Of a stretch of DNA of 64,000 nucleotides, positions 16,749-24,499 are shown piece by piece. A program made the position numbers and the translations under genes. The number at the start of each line of letters is the position of its first letter. Positions within the stretch are counted from its first letter, which is position 1. The notes below the pieces were generated by a model. That model was not told the origin of the DNA. It saw only the letters and a list, made by a program, of their open reading frames with translations, and searched no databases. The stretch is taken from positions 875,384 through 939,383 of the forward strand of contig NZ_LUKD01000001.1 of assembly GCF_001592745.1 (NCBI RefSeq), written 5' to 3'. The stretch comes from Bdellovibrio bacteriovorus (GTDB lineage: Bacteria; Bdellovibrionota; Bdellovibrionia; Bdellovibrionales; Bdellovibrionaceae).

Positions 16749-18716
16749 ATGATCAGAAAGCAAGTACTCGCGCTTTTGTTAGCGTCAGGCCTATTGGGAA
16801 CCGTGGCACCAGCTCAAGCTGGTTGGGAAGTTTTAAAACCTGCAAACATTTGGGAAAAGATCCAAAAAGAAGTTGCTAAGCAGGATATTGGAGCCAGCGT
16901 TAATCTTGTAAACGCTGAAATCTTAGAAGGGATCTCCACTTCACTTCGTTATCGTATCGAATCTGAACCATCTTACGTTGATGGCTTTTATACTCGCATC
17001 GACAAATATTCTTTAAAGTTCGATCTGAACCCAGGCGACTTTATCGACGACCTAGACACGCCCGTTGGCATGAACATCGAAAAAGATTCTGAAATCGTTT
17101 TCGCTCGTCAGTTCAAAAGCCAAAAAGACTCTTTATTGGCTTTGCCGTACACTCCAAGAAACTTGCCTTTCACAGCTAAGAAAGCTTTGGAACGTTTGGA
17201 GCCAGGAGATTTCGTGGCTTTCGAAGGCCGTTTGGCATTCGTTGTTTCTTTAAGTCACGACGTTCTTAAAGGTGAATTCACTGCGGGAGCTTCAACACAC
17301 GCCTTCATTTCAGGCGAATTCATGGTTCATATCTTCCGCATGGCTGACGACAAGGTCCGCGTGAAGTTGATCGCAGTTCGCGGCAAAGGCGTTGGCGCTA
17401 ATGCCGGTATTGATCTTGATGATGATCTTGAAATTTTGGGTGTGCACATCATCGACGACCGTATTCAAAAATGGTTGAGCATCACGCCGCTTGATTTGAG
17501 TTCTGGTATCAGCAAGAACGACGTCGTTATGCTGGACTATGTTTTTGACTTGAAGAATTCAGATGCTGCCAGAGCTTACGACAGCTTGATGCTGCATAAA
17601 GTTCAATTGAAAGACGTCAAAATTGCGAACCCTTTGGTAACTCGCAAAGATCTGACTCAAGAGCTTTTGACGGATCTAACTGACATTGAAAACATCGCTT
17701 TGGAAGACGGCCTATTGCCGCCTGAGCAACGTCGTATCGACCGCGTGTTCAAAGGCTCTTCTGAAGGATTCAATAAAGACGCCCGTGTTAAGTTTGGATT
17801 AAGCTTGTGGAAGTTCGAAGCTGGTAAAGCTTATGGCGAAAACAAAGTCCTTAGTTATGACAAACAAGATAACGAGCAGTACTTCCTTCTAGACACATTA
17901 TCTCGCTATAAAAAAACGAAAATCCTTTTTGGATTGTTCGGTGAAGAGACTTTGATGACTTCAAACTTGCTATTCACTGCGGATTCCAACTGGGTTCCAC
18001 AGCGTTTCGTAACTTTGACTTCTAGTGCAGAAATGAAAATGCGCGATGTTTCTAAAAGAGACTTCGAAGAAATCCAACGCCTGGTTAAAGACACTATCGG
18101 CGAAAAGGAATTTAACAAAGTTCCTTGGCACAATTGGAACAGCGACAACGCAAAAAAACACGTGAACGGCTACTTCAAACAAGAAGTGTTCTTCAACCCT
18201 GAAGCGTTGAACGTCATTCCTTACATGACTGAAAAAGCTCTAGCGGCGCGCTTCAAACAATACATTGAAGAGAAGGGTCGTCCTCGCTCTCGTCCATTCG
18301 TGGGTGGCAACAGCCCTATCGATTACATCACAAACTGGGTGGCCGCATTCACCGGCGATATCAACCGCGTGGCAGCTCGTCTTAAGATCGTGATTGATCC
18401 TAAGAAAACAGTCCAAGAGCGCTTTGATGCGTTCGAAGACTTGCAACAAATGCCAATCTGGAAAGAGCGTGGCATTGGCTTCTTAATGTCTTTCATCTCG
18501 GAGGCGGACCGTCCTAAGCTTCTTCGCTATGAATTGATTCTATCAGCGAAAGGCACGAACTCGGTTCAATACAGCTTCGGCAACTTCAATGAAGAAAAGC
18601 TTTACCGTTCGTTGATGTACATCCAAAACATCATCAACAACCGCTCTTTCGATTTGCGTCTGTACACAGATGGTAACGGTGAGTTCCGCACAACAGCGAC
18701 TTCATCAAATCCGTAA
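16749..18716 (+). CDS. Large exported protein of unknown function
   Basis: A 655-residue protein with signal peptide MIRKQVLALLLASGLLGTVAPAQA. The mature part is acidic and mixed alpha/beta, with GISTSLRYRIESEPSYVDGFYTRIDKYSL, a GDFVAFEGRLAFVVSLSHDV beta section, and many Asp/Lys pairs. No repeats, metal motifs or transmembrane segments were seen beyond the signal. No family is recognised; such long periplasmic proteins are common in Bdellovibrio-type genomes. The leader has GGA hairpins and the gene ends in a strong terminator, so it is probably a single-gene unit. Confidence 0.78.
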   Translation: MIRKQVLALLLASGLLGTVAPAQAGWEVLKPANIWEKIQKEVAKQDIGASVNLVNAEILEGISTSLRYRIESEPSYVDGFYTRIDKYSLKFDLNPGDFIDDLDTPVGMNIEKDSEIVFARQFKSQKDSLLALPYTPRNLPFTAKKALERLEPGDFVAFEGRLAFVVSLSHDVLKGEFTAGASTHAFISGEFMVHIFRMADDKVRVKLIAVRGKGVGANAGIDLDDDLEILGVHIIDDRIQKWLSITPLDLSSGISKNDVVMLDYVFDLKNSDAARAYDSLMLHKVQLKDVKIANPLVTRKDLTQELLTDLTDIENIALEDGLLPPEQRRIDRVFKGSSEGFNKDARVKFGLSLWKFEAGKAYGENKVLSYDKQDNEQYFLLDTLSRYKKTKILFGLFGEETLMTSNLLFTADSNWVPQRFVTLTSSAEMKMRDVSKRDFEEIQRLVKDTIGEKEFNKVPWHNWNSDNAKKHVNGYFKQEVFFNPEALNVIPYMTEKALAARFKQYIEEKGRPRSRPFVGGNSPIDYITNWVAAFTGDINRVAARLKIVIDPKKTVQERFDAFEDLQQMPIWKERGIGFLMSFISEADRPKLLRYELILSAKGTNSVQYSFGNFNEEKLYRSLMYIQNIINNRSFDLRLYTDGNGEFRTTATSSNP

Positions 18717-18736
18717 TCGAAATTTGATCAATTAGA

Positions 18737-18770
18737 GAAAAGACCCGCCGGATAAGCGGGTCTTTTTTTA
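18737..18770. terminator. Bidirectional rho-independent terminator
   Basis: AAAAGACCCGC-cggataa-GCGGGTCTTTTTTT, a perfect stem flanked by A and T runs. It serves the exported protein gene on the plus strand and overlaps the end of the convergent kinase gene. Confidence 0.92.
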
Positions 18771-20972
18771 TGTCTTCGCCCTAGCAATTTGAATCGAGTC
18801 AAAGAAAGAGCGCCTTACCAGCAAAGCGCCTTTTTTGTTCGCAAGCTCCTGAATATCCGCACTTTCGACTAATGACGTACACAAGACAGCCTTGTACAAA
18901 TGCTTTTGCGGAAGCGAGTCTAAAAGATCAAAGCCCGTTTCTTCTTCTCCAGGAAAAAGCAAGTCCGCTATCAGAGTCAGATTTTTCTCGGGGTTTGCTA
19001 TAAGAAATTCTTTTGCTTTAGAGAGTGTCGAGAAAGAAGAAACCTTGATTCCTACGTCCTCAAAACGTTTCCGTAGACTTGCAGAGTCTTCTGCAGTCAC
19101 GATGACAGCGCTTTCACTGACACCGAAGCGAACCGCTTCAAGAGCCATTGGTACCACAATTTTAAAACACGCTCCTTGCGCTGAAGGAATGTAAGACACG
19201 ACTCCCCCAGTGAGTTCTAAGTCCTTTTTGACCTGATAAAGTCCCAAACCTGTTCCACCTTTTTTATTAAAGGTCGATCCCTCTTTAAAAAGCGATTTGA
19301 CGTGCTCCGTAGGAATTCCTGGGCCGTTGTCTTTGAGGTAAATCACGATAATCCCCGCCTGCTTTTCTGCACTAATTTCAATCAAGGGATCAATGCCTTT
19401 GGCGTAACAAGCTTCCAACGAGTTATTCAGTAGATTTGAAAAGGATCGCTGAATAGCATAAAGCGGCCAATACGCGATTACGTCACTAGGAACTTGATTC
19501 AAGAACCGCGCTTTCTCATGCACTTTTTCATAGGAAGAAATCAGTTCCGAAAGCGCCGCCTTCAGCGAAGTATCCCCTTGCACTAAATCAGAACCCTTCG
19601 TCTTATATCTTTGAAAAAGATCTTCAGAAATATTTCGAATTCTTTGTGTGGCATTTTCGATAAGATCCCGCAGGTCCCCCGACACTTGCCCTTTCAGAAG
19701 TGAACTCGCCACCTGCAACGCCATCAACGGACTGCGAATATCGTGCGACACCTGCCCCACCATGCGCAACGTCGCTTCGGTGGTCGCGGCTTTGACCATG
19801 ATTCGAGCTTGAAGCTTTTCCCGCTCACTTTTTTTACTTTCTTCAAAAAGCTTTCTGTCTGCAGAGCGAAGTGAAACAATGAATAGAATTGGAATTCCAA
19901 GATACTGAATTATTAATCCACCGACCAAAATCCGACTGAAATCCAAGTTCAGCGAGTAGAATCTAAAAACGGCTAGCGAAAGCAAAAATGCTAGAGTAGG
20001 AACAATAAAAGACCACGCCACAAACAAGGCGGGACGATGATAAAACTTTCTCAACAAAAATAGCTCTAAGGAAATAACAAAAAAGATCCAAAAAAAGTTG
20101 GCACTTGCTTTCGCTTCTTTGATCCAATCGGTATTTTTAATATTATTAACTATAGTAATTAAGTATTTTCCCTCAGAAAAATATCCCTCATTTGTCGCGT
20201 CTTCCGAAAAGGAGAATCTTGCAAACTGGTGCGTCGAAATTGCACCTGAATGATGATCTTCTGAGCTAATAATGACGATTTTATCTCGAACTTGAACCAA
20301 ATTTTCAGTATCTAAAGAAAAGGTTCCTAATTTGTCAGCGGAATAGAATTTTATATAAACCTGCTTCGTCCCTAGGACATCGATGACACCTTGAGCTTTA
20401 TCAAGATCGATGTTTGGAAGCTCAAATACCTTCAAGAAATCTTTTAGATCGCTATCAAGACCAATTCCGTCCATACTGAAAACGAGTTTTCGAGTTCTCT
20501 GGTCAGACACATTTAAGTGAAATTTATGAATTAGGTGTCGAGAGAATTCATCGAAGTGCCTTGAAGTTGCGAAAACTCTTCCTTCACCGGCGCCCCATCT
20601 TGAATATAAATACAGATTCGATAACTTTTCTAAGCGCTTTTCAAACCGATCAAGTTCCTCTTCGGACGCTAGGATCTCGCCAGGAGAAATTGCCAAAATA
20701 ATCTTTTTGGCTTTTTGCATTTCAATTTTTTCAACGAGCTGCTGTAGTTTGTTAATGGGAATAGTAGGATTTTTTTCTTTCAAAGAACTGATGGAGATTT
20801 CAACAACATCACTGTCATGAATCGGAAATCGTGAAAGAAAACCTCTTAGATCTAAAAATAATGCATCTAAGTAAGACATCCTAAAACTTAGGGACGCAAA
20901 CGCGAACAATCCGCCAAAGATGAACGGGAAAATCCACGAGATTTTTCTGAAAGTTTTGGTGGTTATAGACAC
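18768..20972 (-). CDS. CHASE2-type sensor histidine kinase with C-terminal receiver-like domain
   Basis: 734 residues. An N-terminal membrane helix (about 12-30) is followed by a large extracytoplasmic region with CHASE2 character (MSYLDALFLDLRG near its start, VRDKIVIISSEDH near its end). Two or three more helices (about 292-370) come next, then HisKA with VSHDIRSPL (His410) and an ATPase domain (NLLNNSLEAC, DNGPGIP, GGTGLGLYQVKK). Residues about 622-734 resemble a receiver (VIVTAEDS, IADLLFPGEEETGFDLL) but are divergent. The start is GTG 20972 with a weak site. It is divergent from the radical SAM gene and convergent with the exported protein gene. Confidence 0.85.
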   Translation of the reverse strand: MSITTKTFRKISWIFPFIFGGLFAFASLSFRMSYLDALFLDLRGFLSRFPIHDSDVVEISISSLKEKNPTIPINKLQQLVEKIEMQKAKKIILAISPGEILASEEELDRFEKRLEKLSNLYLYSRWGAGEGRVFATSRHFDEFSRHLIHKFHLNVSDQRTRKLVFSMDGIGLDSDLKDFLKVFELPNIDLDKAQGVIDVLGTKQVYIKFYSADKLGTFSLDTENLVQVRDKIVIISSEDHHSGAISTHQFARFSFSEDATNEGYFSEGKYLITIVNNIKNTDWIKEAKASANFFWIFFVISLELFLLRKFYHRPALFVAWSFIVPTLAFLLSLAVFRFYSLNLDFSRILVGGLIIQYLGIPILFIVSLRSADRKLFEESKKSEREKLQARIMVKAATTEATLRMVGQVSHDIRSPLMALQVASSLLKGQVSGDLRDLIENATQRIRNISEDLFQRYKTKGSDLVQGDTSLKAALSELISSYEKVHEKARFLNQVPSDVIAYWPLYAIQRSFSNLLNNSLEACYAKGIDPLIEISAEKQAGIIVIYLKDNGPGIPTEHVKSLFKEGSTFNKKGGTGLGLYQVKKDLELTGGVVSYIPSAQGACFKIVVPMALEAVRFGVSESAVIVTAEDSASLRKRFEDVGIKVSSFSTLSKAKEFLIANPEKNLTLIADLLFPGEEETGFDLLDSLPQKHLYKAVLCTSLVESADIQELANKKGALLVRRSFFDSIQIARAKT

Positions 20973-21179
20973 CTTGTCTTATCGGAAAATTAAATACGAA
21001 GTTGATTATTCACCACCTGTTGAATCATTATCACTTCGTGTATTAGTTACCTTTTGATCCTAGGTCGCCTGACAAGGAGCCAAAAATACACCGCCACATC
21101 CATTGTAAGTTATTGATTATACTAGATATTATAATGAAAGCCGGATGTCTCATTTTGGAACGCTTATTGCAGCTCCTTA
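20973..21179. promoter_or_regulatory. Divergent promoter region of the radical SAM/kinase locus
   Basis: A 207-base spacer. CGAAGTTGAT (20997) and ATCACTTCG (21030) form an imperfect inverted repeat, with a nested TGATT...AATCA pair inside. Closer to the radical SAM gene is a very AT-rich stretch (about 21108-21134, including TATACT and TATAAT) suitable for a promoter. No gene with a ribosome site was found in it. Confidence 0.35.
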
Positions 21180-22466
21180 ATGCGCATGGAACAAAGACGT
21201 TACAAAGACATTGTGGCATTTAAATGGGGACAAAGCGCTCCCCTAGCGTTCCATGCCCGAAATCTTGAAGTCGCAGAGATTTCTGAAGAGACTTGGTCGA
21301 CAATGCAAGCCACTGACGATGTCAATGAAGCGTTGGCCGAACTTTCAGCTTGGGAACAAGATAGCAACCCCGACGTTAAATCTGGAAAGCTCGAACCAGG
21401 TATTCGCAGTCTTACGATTAACGTTACTCAAATTTGCAATTTGAAATGCACATACTGCGCGGCCGGTGGCGACGGAACTTACGGTGCTGCGCAAACAAAG
21501 ATCAATGTCGAAAAAACTTTGCCACAGTTGAAATTCTTTTTGGAAAGACTCCCCGACAATAGCAATTTCAAAATTACTTTTCTTGGAGGCGAACCCCTCC
21601 TTTATCCTGAAGGGATCCAAGAAATTGGCAACTATGTGCGACTTATGGCTGCCGGTCGGAATATCCATCCACGTTTTTCCATCGTAACGAATGGAACATT
21701 GATTAATGAAAAAACCTTGAATGTACTTAAAAGTATTCAAGCCAATATCACTATCAGCGTCGATGGACCTGCAAGCATTAACGACAAGTCTCGCCCAACG
21801 AAAACAGGCGCTAGCAGCACGGAAATGGTCGTTGACGGACTCAACCAAATTTCTGCTGTTCGCGACTCTTTAGGGCTCATCACGCTGCACGGAGTTTTTA
21901 ACGCTGATAATCTGGATTTAATAAAAGCCTATGAGTTCTACCGTCAATTCGACGTGGATAAATACGAGTTCACGTATTCAGTGTCTGACAACGATGATGT
22001 AAGCAATAGAGAATTCGTTTCGCAAATGAACCTGATCGCAAAAACAGCGTATGCAAAAGGCGGCGAGAGAGAACTTCGTAAAATCGGCGTCTTTGACCAA
22101 TACTTCCATGCACTTGATAGTCAGCAACAAACAGAGAATCATTGCGGCGCTGGAAAATCCTTCCTGATGGTAGATGCCAAGAACAATCTTTATACTTGCC
22201 CGTGGGAAGTGGGAAATAAAAATGAACAGGTTGGCCACGGTGACAACCTTGATTTAGAGAGTCTGAATGAATACCAGGCTCCCTTGATCGAAAAGAACAA
22301 CTGTCAAAGCTGCTGGGCACGTTATCTATGCGGTGGCGGCTGTATGTTCATCCATAAGCAAAGTACTGGAAGCAAACATAAGAAAGATGGCCAATTTTGC
22401 TTTCGCACACGCAGCTTGATTAGCACCGCCTTACTATATTATAAAATCAGCAGGGAATCCTGCTAA
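21180..22466 (+). CDS. Radical SAM/SPASM peptide maturase, candidate RiPP-modifying enzyme
   Basis: A 428-residue radical SAM protein. CNLKCTYC (Cys86, 90, 93) binds the SAM-cleaving cluster; LGGEPLLYP, VTNGT and ISVDG are the usual downstream motifs. The C-terminal SPASM domain has the auxiliary-cluster cysteines: Cys322, Cys340 (NLYTCPWE), CQSCWARYLCGGGC (Cys375, 378, 384, 388) and Cys407; the very last residue is also Cys (428). The first 75 residues lack the cluster and resemble the peptide-binding front part of many SPASM maturases. Its stop codon is 9 bases before the 38-residue peptide gene, which is the probable substrate. Known relatives make thioether or carbon-carbon crosslinks in peptides or activate sulfatases; no sulfatase is here. 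The start may also be ATG 21186. Confidence 0.9.
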   Translation: MRMEQRRYKDIVAFKWGQSAPLAFHARNLEVAEISEETWSTMQATDDVNEALAELSAWEQDSNPDVKSGKLEPGIRSLTINVTQICNLKCTYCAAGGDGTYGAAQTKINVEKTLPQLKFFLERLPDNSNFKITFLGGEPLLYPEGIQEIGNYVRLMAAGRNIHPRFSIVTNGTLINEKTLNVLKSIQANITISVDGPASINDKSRPTKTGASSTEMVVDGLNQISAVRDSLGLITLHGVFNADNLDLIKAYEFYRQFDVDKYEFTYSVSDNDDVSNREFVSQMNLIAKTAYAKGGERELRKIGVFDQYFHALDSQQQTENHCGAGKSFLMVDAKNNLYTCPWEVGNKNEQVGHGDNLDLESLNEYQAPLIEKNNCQSCWARYLCGGGCMFIHKQSTGSKHKKDGQFCFRTRSLISTALLYYKISRESC

Positions 22467-22475
22467 GAGGAATAT

Positions 22476-22592
22476 ATGACAAAGAAAACACATATCAAAA
22501 AAGTGAAGCCTCTGAAGCCCGCACTACCAAATCCAGGAATTAAAGGCGGGCCAGGTACAGGTAATGGCGAAGGCTGCATCCCCGTTCGCTAA
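22476..22592 (+). CDS. Candidate 38-residue RiPP precursor peptide
   Basis: A short frame from ATG 22476 to TAA 22592, with ribosome site AGAGGA at good spacing, nine bases after the maturase stop codon. The peptide has a basic leader-like half (MTKKTHIKKVKPLKPALPNP) and a glycine-rich half ending GGPGTGNGEGCIPVR with one Cys (residue 34) four residues from the C-terminus. Size, leader/core split and placement right after a SPASM maturase fit a RiPP substrate. There is no secretion signal or double-glycine cleavage context that I recognise with certainty, although a GG occurs at 24-25. It matches no peptide family I know. Confidence 0.75.
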   Translation: MTKKTHIKKVKPLKPALPNPGIKGGPGTGNGEGCIPVR

Positions 22593-22618
22593 CTTTTAAA
22601 AAATAAAATATAGGACTT

Positions 22619-24499
22619 ATGACTCTTCCTCCCTCCCCTGAAGAGAAATCAGTTCCCTCTAAAAAGGGCAACTACCAAGCACTTGCGCTGCGAATCTTAT
22701 TCGCAGTAGGGATTTCTATTCTTTTGGCGCAAACAAATTTGGAGTATATCGAGTCCTATCTATACGACCTGCGAAGTCGCACAAAATTAATCAACTCTAC
22801 GTCCGGAAATATTGAGCTTATCTACATAACGCCTAAGACAATTCAAAGCTTTCAAGGTTTCCCCTCAGCTTCCGAACAAAACAAGCTTTTAGAAAAGATT
22901 AAGAGCCAGAATCCAAAGGCCGTAGTTTATGACTTTGACCTTAATGAAACACCAGGCACCATCGAGGCAAAAAATAAATGGGAAGCTAGTATCGTAGCGG
23001 ATGAGAACATCTATGTCGCTGGACGTTCCACTCCTTTAAAAGGGGAAGAGAATCAATTGGTTTTAAGTCAGCCCTTTGAGCAAATCTCTTTATTCCCTTC
23101 TCCAAAAACGACGGACTTAGTTAATTTTGCTAAAGACGGCGTAACTCGAAGAATGATTTTAACCTATCAAGATCGTCCTCTATTATCGACGCACCTAGCG
23201 GCATTGGTTAACCCTAGTGTCGCAAACGTAGAAAGCGTTCGCGGCGTTTTTGATTTTTACGGGACCGACCAGGCTTACATTAATTTTCATCCAGCTAAGT
23301 CTTTTCCTTCAACTTCATTCGAAGATCTCATCGACGGTGTCGTCAGCACAGACAGATTCAAAGATAAAATTGTAATTATTGGTACCGATTTGGGATTGAA
23401 TGAAGCCGAGTATATTCAAAGCCCTTATAATAGAGATGTTATGGCAATGACACGTATCGAACTGCAGGCAAACGCGATCGATACCCTCATTACGAACTCA
23501 GCACCTGTCAGGGCTAGCAAATACGTTAGCTGGTTACTCATTCTCCTCGCTTCGTTATTAACGACTCATGTTGTCCTTACTATGAAACCCACTCAAGGTT
23601 TGATGGTTCTTGCGGCCACGTTGGTCGGCTTTATTGGTGTCAGCTCTGCCGCTTTCTGGATCGGAGGATTCTGGCTTCCGATGGCGGCGCCACTTTTAAC
23701 CATCTTCCTCTGCTACTACTTCTTCATCCCGTACCGCTTGATCGTGGAAAATCGTCGCAGTTGGGAATACTATCAAAAGAATAAACTTCTAAGTCAGGTC
23801 GAAGAGCTTAAGACGAATTTCATTTCTATGATGTCTCACGACTTAAAAACGCCGATTGCGCGCATTCAAGGGATGACGGATATGATTCTTGCCGATCCGG
23901 TGACCTTGAGTCCTCAGCAGCGCGAGGCTGTGGATACGATTCGTCATTCTTCTGATGACCTTTTGAAGTTCATCAATGCGATTTTGAATTATGGTAAAAT
24001 TGAAAGCCAAGGGGTTCAGCTGAACCTGCAAAGCAAGGACATCAACAATCTTCTTCAAGAAGTCATCCGTAAGCACGAGTTCCTTGCAAAAGTGAAACGT
24101 ATCCAGATCGTCTCTGAACTGGAGCCTATGTTCCCCGTTCCTGTGGACGCTGATTTAATGAAGCAGGTGTTCTCAAACCTTGTAGAAAACGCCATTAAAT
24201 ACAGCCCTGAAGACACGAAGATTATGATCTCTAGCGAAGAGTCCTCCACGAAGGTGGTCGTTCAAGTCGCCGATCAGGGGCCGGGTATTCCTGCTGACGA
24301 ATTGCCTAATATTTTCATGAAGTTTTTTAGATCCAAGAACGCCAAAAGCTCGCCAATTAAGGGGTCAGGATTGGGGCTTTATTTGGCTAAATACTTTACC
24401 GAACTTCACCATGGACGCCTTTTTGTAGAATCTTCCCATGGTAATGGCTCCACATTTACGGTAGAACTACCAATCGAGCAAGGGGGTACACATGCTTAA
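22619..24499 (+). CDS. CHASE2-domain sensor histidine kinase
   Basis: 626 residues. A membrane helix (about 22-38) precedes an extracytoplasmic CHASE2-type domain (LYDLRSRTK, KDGVTRRMILTYQDRPLLSTHLAAL, FKDKIVIIGTDLG, ELQANAIDTLI). Three further helices (about 300-370) lead to HisKA with MMSHDLKTPIARIQG (His407) and an ATPase domain (NLVENAIKYSPED, DQGPGIP, GSGLGLYLAK). It lies 26 bases after the peptide gene and overlaps the NtrC-type regulator by eight bases, so the pair is one two-component system, most likely transcribed with the maturase and peptide. The ligand sensed outside the membrane is unknown. Confidence 0.92.
   Translation: MTLPPSPEEKSVPSKKGNYQALALRILFAVGISILLAQTNLEYIESYLYDLRSRTKLINSTSGNIELIYITPKTIQSFQGFPSASEQNKLLEKIKSQNPKAVVYDFDLNETPGTIEAKNKWEASIVADENIYVAGRSTPLKGEENQLVLSQPFEQISLFPSPKTTDLVNFAKDGVTRRMILTYQDRPLLSTHLAALVNPSVANVESVRGVFDFYGTDQAYINFHPAKSFPSTSFEDLIDGVVSTDRFKDKIVIIGTDLGLNEAEYIQSPYNRDVMAMTRIELQANAIDTLITNSAPVRASKYVSWLLILLASLLTTHVVLTMKPTQGLMVLAATLVGFIGVSSAAFWIGGFWLPMAAPLLTIFLCYYFFIPYRLIVENRRSWEYYQKNKLLSQVEELKTNFISMMSHDLKTPIARIQGMTDMILADPVTLSPQQREAVDTIRHSSDDLLKFINAILNYGKIESQGVQLNLQSKDINNLLQEVIRKHEFLAKVKRIQIVSELEPMFPVPVDADLMKQVFSNLVENAIKYSPEDTKIMISSEESSTKVVVQVADQGPGIPADELPNIFMKFFRSKNAKSSPIKGSGLGLYLAKYFTELHHGRLFVESSHGNGSTFTVELPIEQGGTHA

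Noticed and set aside
21133-21222. Short frame MKAGCLILERLLQLLNAHG... overlapping the maturase start
   Set aside because: No ribosome site, out of frame with the maturase, and a weaker precursor candidate than the peptide at 22476.
21180-22466. Radical SAM gene considered as an anaerobic sulfatase-maturing enzyme
   Set aside because: The domain plan is similar, but no sulfatase is near, while a small peptide gene follows directly. Not excluded by sequence alone.
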